A DNA stretch of 28,430 nucleotides. It comes from Flavobacterium sp. GTDB taxonomy: Bacteria > Bacteroidota > Bacteroidia > Flavobacteriales > Flavobacteriaceae. Position numbers and translations under genes: made by a program. Below are positions 25,615-28,430 of the stretch, in pieces (position 1 is the first letter of the stretch; every line of letters begins with the position of its first letter). The notes under the pieces were generated by a model. It was not told the DNA's origin. It was given only the letters and a program-made list of their open reading frames with translations, and made no database searches. The stretch is taken from the NCBI RefSeq assembly GCF_030146175.1, contig NZ_JASLCE010000022.1, positions 1 to 28,430 of the forward strand. Direction: 5' to 3'.

Positions 25615-26394
25615 ATGGCAAACATCAAAGAACTAAGTGTAGAAGAGAAGTTACGAGCACTTTATGACTTACAGTTAATCGATTCACGCATTGATGAAAT
25701 TAGAAATGTAAGAGGTGAATTACCTCTTGAAGTGGAAGATTTAGAAGATGAAGTAGCTGGATTAAGCACTCGTTTAGAGAAATTGAAAGCAGATTTAGAG
25801 ACTATCGAAGAGCAAATCAAAGAAAAAAAGAATGCTATCGACGGTCATAAAGAATCGATTAAAAAATATACAGAACAACAAAAGAATGTTCGTAACAACA
25901 GAGAATTTAACTCTTTAACGAAAGAAGTTGAATTTCAGGAGTTGGAAATCCAGTTAGCGGAAAAACACATCCGTGAGATGAAAGCGTCTATCGAACACAA
26001 AAAAGAAGTGGTTTCGCAAACAAAAGAAAAATTAGACGGTAGACAATCGCACTTAAAACACAAAAAAGCGGAATTGGAAGACATCATGTCTGAAACTGAA
26101 AAAGAAGAAAACTTCTTATCAGAAAAATCAGCTGAATTCCAGGCACAGATTGAAGAGCGTTTATTAAATGCTTACAACAGAATCCGTACCAGCGTTCGTA
26201 ACGGTTTGGCAGTAGTTTCTATCGAAAGAGGTGCTTCTGCAGGATCTTTCTTTACGATCCCACCACAAACGCAAATGGAGATTGCTTCCCGTAAAAAAAT
26301 TATCACTGATGAGCACAGTGGAAGAATCTTAGTTGACAGTGCATTAGCAGACGAAGAAAAAGAGAAAATGCAACAATTATTCTCTAAAATATAA
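25615..26394 (+). CDS. coiled-coil protein with degenerate C4-type zinc ribbon
   Basis: A 259-residue protein of the COG1579 family (annotated as C4-type zinc ribbon, zf-RING_7). Residues about 35-185 form a long charged antiparallel coiled coil. The C-terminal ribbon is recognisable by IPPQTQMEI and GRILVD, but all four cysteines are replaced: Ser208 and Ser211 in the first knuckle (ASAGS), Asp232 and Ser235 in the second (TDEHSG). The whole protein has no cysteine, so it cannot bind zinc in the family way. Function of the family is not established; the NIF3-family gene is a frequent neighbour. Codon choice is richer in TTA and AGA than in neighbouring genes, suggesting different expression. 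Confidence 0.88.
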   Translation: MANIKELSVEEKLRALYDLQLIDSRIDEIRNVRGELPLEVEDLEDEVAGLSTRLEKLKADLETIEEQIKEKKNAIDGHKESIKKYTEQQKNVRNNREFNSLTKEVEFQELEIQLAEKHIREMKASIEHKKEVVSQTKEKLDGRQSHLKHKKAELEDIMSETEKEENFLSEKSAEFQAQIEERLLNAYNRIRTSVRNGLAVVSIERGASAGSFFTIPPQTQMEIASRKKIITDEHSGRILVDSALADEEKEKMQQLFSKI

Positions 26395-26401
26395 GTAACT
26401 T

Positions 26402-26427
26402 AAAGCCTCCAACCGGAGGCTTTTTTT
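26402..26427 (+). terminator. terminator whose 3' arm holds a Shine-Dalgarno sequence
   Basis: A perfect 9-bp stem AAAGCCTCC / GGAGGCTTT with an AACC loop (26411-26414), followed by a T-run ending at 26427, the base before the hydrolase ATG. GGAGG at 26415-26419 is 8 bases from that ATG. Confidence 0.9.
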
Positions 26428-27285
26428 ATGAAACTGTTTGACAAAATATCCTATTTTATACTAACCAAATCCATTGGATTGTATATTAACCTCATGGGCT
26501 TTTTATTCCCTCAGAAAGCCACAAAACTGGCGTATCGTTTTTTTACGGAACCCCGGGACGGAAAACTCGACGCTACTAAAATCCCAAAAATACTTACCGA
26601 AGCCCATCCGGAAACGGTCGCTTTTGGTCAGCATCAAATTCAAACCTATACCTGGAAAGGAAATGATCATCGTATTTTATTAGTCCATGGCTGGGAAAGT
26701 AACGCAGCCCGATGGGAGCGTTTTATCGGATGGCTTAAAAAGTCCGGGAGCACTATTATTGCACTCGACGGTCCGGCTCAGGGATTATCCAGCGGAACCG
26801 AGTTCAACATTCCCGAATATGCGCGTTTTGTAGACGCCATTATGCAAAAATTCAACCCGACGTCCATCATTGGCCATTCTATGGGTGGTGCCACCTGTAT
26901 CTATTACCAGTATACTTATCAGAATCCGTTATTGGAAAAAATGGTCATTTTAGGGGCTCCGAGTGAGTTTATGATCGTTCTTAACAATTATAAAAAGACA
27001 CTGAGTCTGAATAAAAAAGTATCACGCCTTTTGGAAAAACAGATCATGGAACGTTTTGGCATTGATCCGAATGAATTTTCCGGTAGCCATTTTGCATCCG
27101 GGTTTAATCTAAAAGGTCTGATTGCTCACGATGAAGATGATGCTGTTGTTTCCTATAACGAAGGAAAACAGATCGCCGAAACCTGGAAAACAGCCGAATT
27201 TATTTCAACAAAAGGACTGGGACACAGTTTACACGACGATCAGCTTTACCAACGGATCTATCATTTCCTTTTTGAAGCCGACTAA
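26428..27285 (+). CDS. alpha/beta hydrolase
   Basis: A 285-residue alpha/beta hydrolase. The oxyanion strand is ILLVHGWESNAARW (83-96), the nucleophile elbow IIGHSMGGA has Ser151, the likely acid is Asp235 or Asp237 in AHDEDDAV, and the catalytic histidine is His266 in GLGHSLHDD. The N-terminal 30 residues are hydrophobic and amphipathic and may associate with the membrane. Substrate is unknown; esterase or lipase-like activity is the general expectation. The chosen ATG directly follows the T-run of the preceding terminator. A later in-frame ATG at residue 23 exists, but it would remove conserved-looking sequence. Confidence 0.9.
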   Translation: MKLFDKISYFILTKSIGLYINLMGFLFPQKATKLAYRFFTEPRDGKLDATKIPKILTEAHPETVAFGQHQIQTYTWKGNDHRILLVHGWESNAARWERFIGWLKKSGSTIIALDGPAQGLSSGTEFNIPEYARFVDAIMQKFNPTSIIGHSMGGATCIYYQYTYQNPLLEKMVILGAPSEFMIVLNNYKKTLSLNKKVSRLLEKQIMERFGIDPNEFSGSHFASGFNLKGLIAHDEDDAVVSYNEGKQIAETWKTAEFISTKGLGHSLHDDQLYQRIYHFLFEAD

Positions 27286-27304
27286 TCAATTCACCGACTA
27301 TAAA

Positions 27305-27335
27305 TTGTCATTCCTTATTATTTAGCGTATTTTTG
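27305..27335 (+). promoter_or_regulatory. strong promoter match immediately upstream of rluF
   Basis: TTG at 27305-27307, a 20-base spacer, then TATTTTTG at 27328-27335, an exact TAnnTTTG match. The -7 element ends 4 bases before the ATG at 27340, so transcription should start at or within a few bases of the start codon. Confidence 0.7.
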
Positions 27336-27339
27336 CCAG

Positions 27340-28197
27340 ATGGAAGAAAATTTAAAACGACTCAACAAATTCTTATCCGAAACCGGATTTTGTTCCCGTA
27401 GAGAAGCCGATAGGTTAATCGAAGAAGGAAGAGTTACCATTAACGGAATAGTCCCGGAAATGGGCACTAAAGTCACTCTTGATGATGAAGTAAGAGTCGA
27501 TGGTAAATTGGTTCGTGAAAAGACTGAAAAACCGGTATATCTGGCTTTTTATAAGCCGGTAGGTATTGAATGTACGACCAACCAATCCGTTCGCAATAAC
27601 ATTGTCGATTATATTAATTATCCGAAACGCATCTTCCCGATCGGACGTTTGGATAAAGCCAGTGAAGGTTTGATTTTTATGACTGATGACGGCGATATTG
27701 TAAATAAAATCCTTCGTGCCCGTAACAATCACGAAAAAGAATATATCGTAACCGTAAACAAACCCATAACCGATCGTTTTATACAACGGATGGGAAATGG
27801 AATTCCTATTTTGGATACGGTAACTAAAAAATGTAAGGTGGAACAAATTAGTAAATTTGTATTTCGGATTATCCTTACACAGGGATTAAACCGACAGATT
27901 CGAAGAATGTGTGAATATCTTGATTACGAAGTAACCGCTTTAAAGCGTATCCGTATCATTAATATCTCCCTTGACATTCCGGTTGGTCGATATCGCGATC
28001 TTACAGATGGTGAAATCAAAACCCTTAACGAGCTGATTGCTCCTTCCAGTAAAACCGAAGAAGCCAGCTTACCAAAACCAAAAGCAGAACAGCCCAAAAC
28101 ACAACAGTCGGGCACTCCTGCAAAAAGGGCTTTTAATCCCAACAGAGGTGGTACCAACAACCGAAATACTTCTTATAACAGGAATAAAAACAAATAA
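27340..28197 (+). CDS. rluF: 23S rRNA pseudouridine synthase, RluF-like
   Basis: A 285-residue pseudouridine synthase. An N-terminal S4 RNA-binding domain (about 5-60: [20 protein letters not shown]) precedes the catalytic domain, with Asp105 in [18 protein letters not shown] and [10 protein letters not shown] upstream. The stretch [13 protein letters not shown] and the end [26 protein letters not shown] are closer to RluF than to RluB or RluE; RluF of E. coli modifies U2604 of 23S rRNA. About 50 C-terminal residues are a disordered tail rich in Lys, Pro, Asn and Arg, which may add RNA affinity. Its promoter suggests a leaderless mRNA. A terminator follows. Confidence 0.93.
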   Translation: MEENLKRLNKFLSETGFCSRREADRLIEEGRVTINGIVPEMGTKVTLDDEVRVDGKLVREKTEKPVYLAFYKPVGIECTTNQSVRNNIVDYINYPKRIFPIGRLDKASEGLIFMTDDGDIVNKILRARNNHEKEYIVTVNKPITDRFIQRMGNGIPILDTVTKKCKVEQISKFVFRIILTQGLNRQIRRMCEYLDYEVTALKRIRIINISLDIPVGRYRDLTDGEIKTLNELIAPSSKTEEASLPKPKAEQPKTQQSGTPAKRAFNPNRGGTNNRNTSYNRNKNK

Positions 28198-28214
28198 CAT
28201 ATTAAATAATAACT

Positions 28215-28240
28215 AAACCGGAGTTGTCTCCGGTTTTTTT
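28215..28240 (+). terminator. terminator of rluF
   Basis: A 9-bp stem AAACCGGAG / CTCCGGTTT with a TTGT loop, followed by TTTT, starting 18 bases after the rluF stop. Confidence 0.92.
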
Positions 28241-28255
28241 TATGTTTTGCGGTAT

Positions 28256-28287
28256 ACACCTGACAGGTTTAAAAACCTGTCAGGTGT
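28256..28287. repeat. perfect 15-bp inverted repeat, REP-like
   Basis: ACACCTGACAGGTTT and its reverse complement, separated by two A bases (28271-28272). No T-run follows on either side, so it does not look like an intrinsic terminator. The CCTGACAGGTTT core resembles dispersed palindromes I recall from Flavobacteriaceae genomes; that similarity is from memory. Confidence 0.85.
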
Positions 28288-28309
28288 GATATACGGTGAA
28301 TAAAAAAGA

Positions 28310-28331
28310 AAACCCCGGGAATCCGGGGTTT
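28310..28331 (-). terminator. second terminator facing the rRNA operon
   Basis: A 9-bp stem AAACCCCGG / CCGGGGTTT with a four-base loop. On the minus strand it is followed by TCTTTTTT, so it faces transcripts arriving from the rRNA side. It lies about 45 bases beyond the first terminator. Confidence 0.75.
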
Positions 28332-28373
28332 GTAGTGCTTTATTTTATTTGTTATGGAATTATTATAAAACAA

Positions 28374-28401
28374 AAAACCCTATCCGTTTGGATAGGGTTT
28401 T
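28374..28401 (-). terminator. terminator of the rRNA operon
   Basis: A 12-bp perfect stem AAAACCCTATCC / GGATAGGGTTTT with a four-base loop, next to the 5S 3' end. On the minus strand the stem runs straight into a T-run (TTTTTTG). Confidence 0.9.
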
Positions 28402-28405
28402 CAAA

Positions 28406-28430
28406 AGAAAGGCGGCGACATACTCTCCCA
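28406..28430 (-). rRNA. rrf: 5S ribosomal RNA, 3' end only
   Basis: Read on the minus strand, the last bases are TGGGAGAGTATGTCGCCGCC then TTTC, the typical 3' end of a Bacteroidetes 5S rRNA (the GGGAGAGTA.GTCGCC helix strand). The rest of the gene, and presumably 23S and 16S, lie beyond the right edge. The exact 3' boundary is uncertain by a few bases. Confidence 0.88.

Noticed and set aside
1..28430. A new defence, mobile or biosynthetic system
   Set aside because: Gene content is housekeeping throughout, with no transposase, integrase, phage, toxin-antitoxin or clustered unknown genes. I found no multi-gene cassette that would support such a claim.

Overview
The window looks like a housekeeping stretch of a Flavobacteriaceae chromosome, probably Flavobacterium or a close relative. 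I base this on several things. Promoters match the Bacteroidetes primary-sigma pattern (TTG, about 19-20 nt, TAnnTTTG), most clearly before the glycosyltransferase and rluF genes. Shine-Dalgarno sequences are scarce. The proteins have typical flavobacterial forms: LepB with an N-terminal membrane domain and long insert, paired rhomboids, a WbqC-family protein, and a cysteine-free version of the C4-type zinc-ribbon protein. I see no phage, plasmid, IS, CRISPR or secretion island.

Layout, left to right. 1-2831 (+): 3' end of dapB (lysine/cell wall), lepB (signal peptidase I) and a WbqC-family gene, ending in a hairpin shared with the convergent operon. 2838-7554 (-): a four-gene run of mutL, two consecutive rhomboid proteases and a membrane endonuclease/exonuclease/phosphatase protein. 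7686-9005 (-): a membrane-anchored TPR gene and ribH, with a strong terminator. 9144-16036 (+): recF, a hybrid sensor kinase, murB, a PaiB-like FMN-binding protein, a family 2 glycosyltransferase and an overlapping sigma-70-family factor. 16200-17021 (+): a TonB-type energy transducer. 17149-18300 (-): nhaA, divergent from lipA.

18473-22607 (+): lipA, a GAPDH gene and a second hybrid sensor kinase with TPR sensing repeats. 22604-24410 (-): lpxK and an overlapping purine nucleoside phosphorylase gene. 24517-28197 (+): a NIF3-family gene, the zinc-ribbon-like coiled-coil protein, an alpha/beta hydrolase and rluF. The last 230 bases hold several hairpins and the 3' end of a 5S rRNA gene read from the minus strand, so an rRNA operon lies just beyond the right edge and converges on this region.

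Most genes serve envelope building (dapB, lepB, murB, lpxK, tonB, glycosyltransferase), DNA repair (mutL, recF) and cofactor or central metabolism (ribH, lipA, gap, nucleoside salvage). I did not find a convincing new multi-gene system. The most interesting points are smaller: a MutL whose endonuclease motifs are all altered, a zinc ribbon that has lost every zinc ligand, a terminator whose 3' arm carries a Shine-Dalgarno sequence right before the next start codon, a promoter that should give a leaderless rluF mRNA, a tRNA-like 3' end inside mutL, and a nucleoside phosphorylase with an Asn-to-Asp change in its base-binding site.
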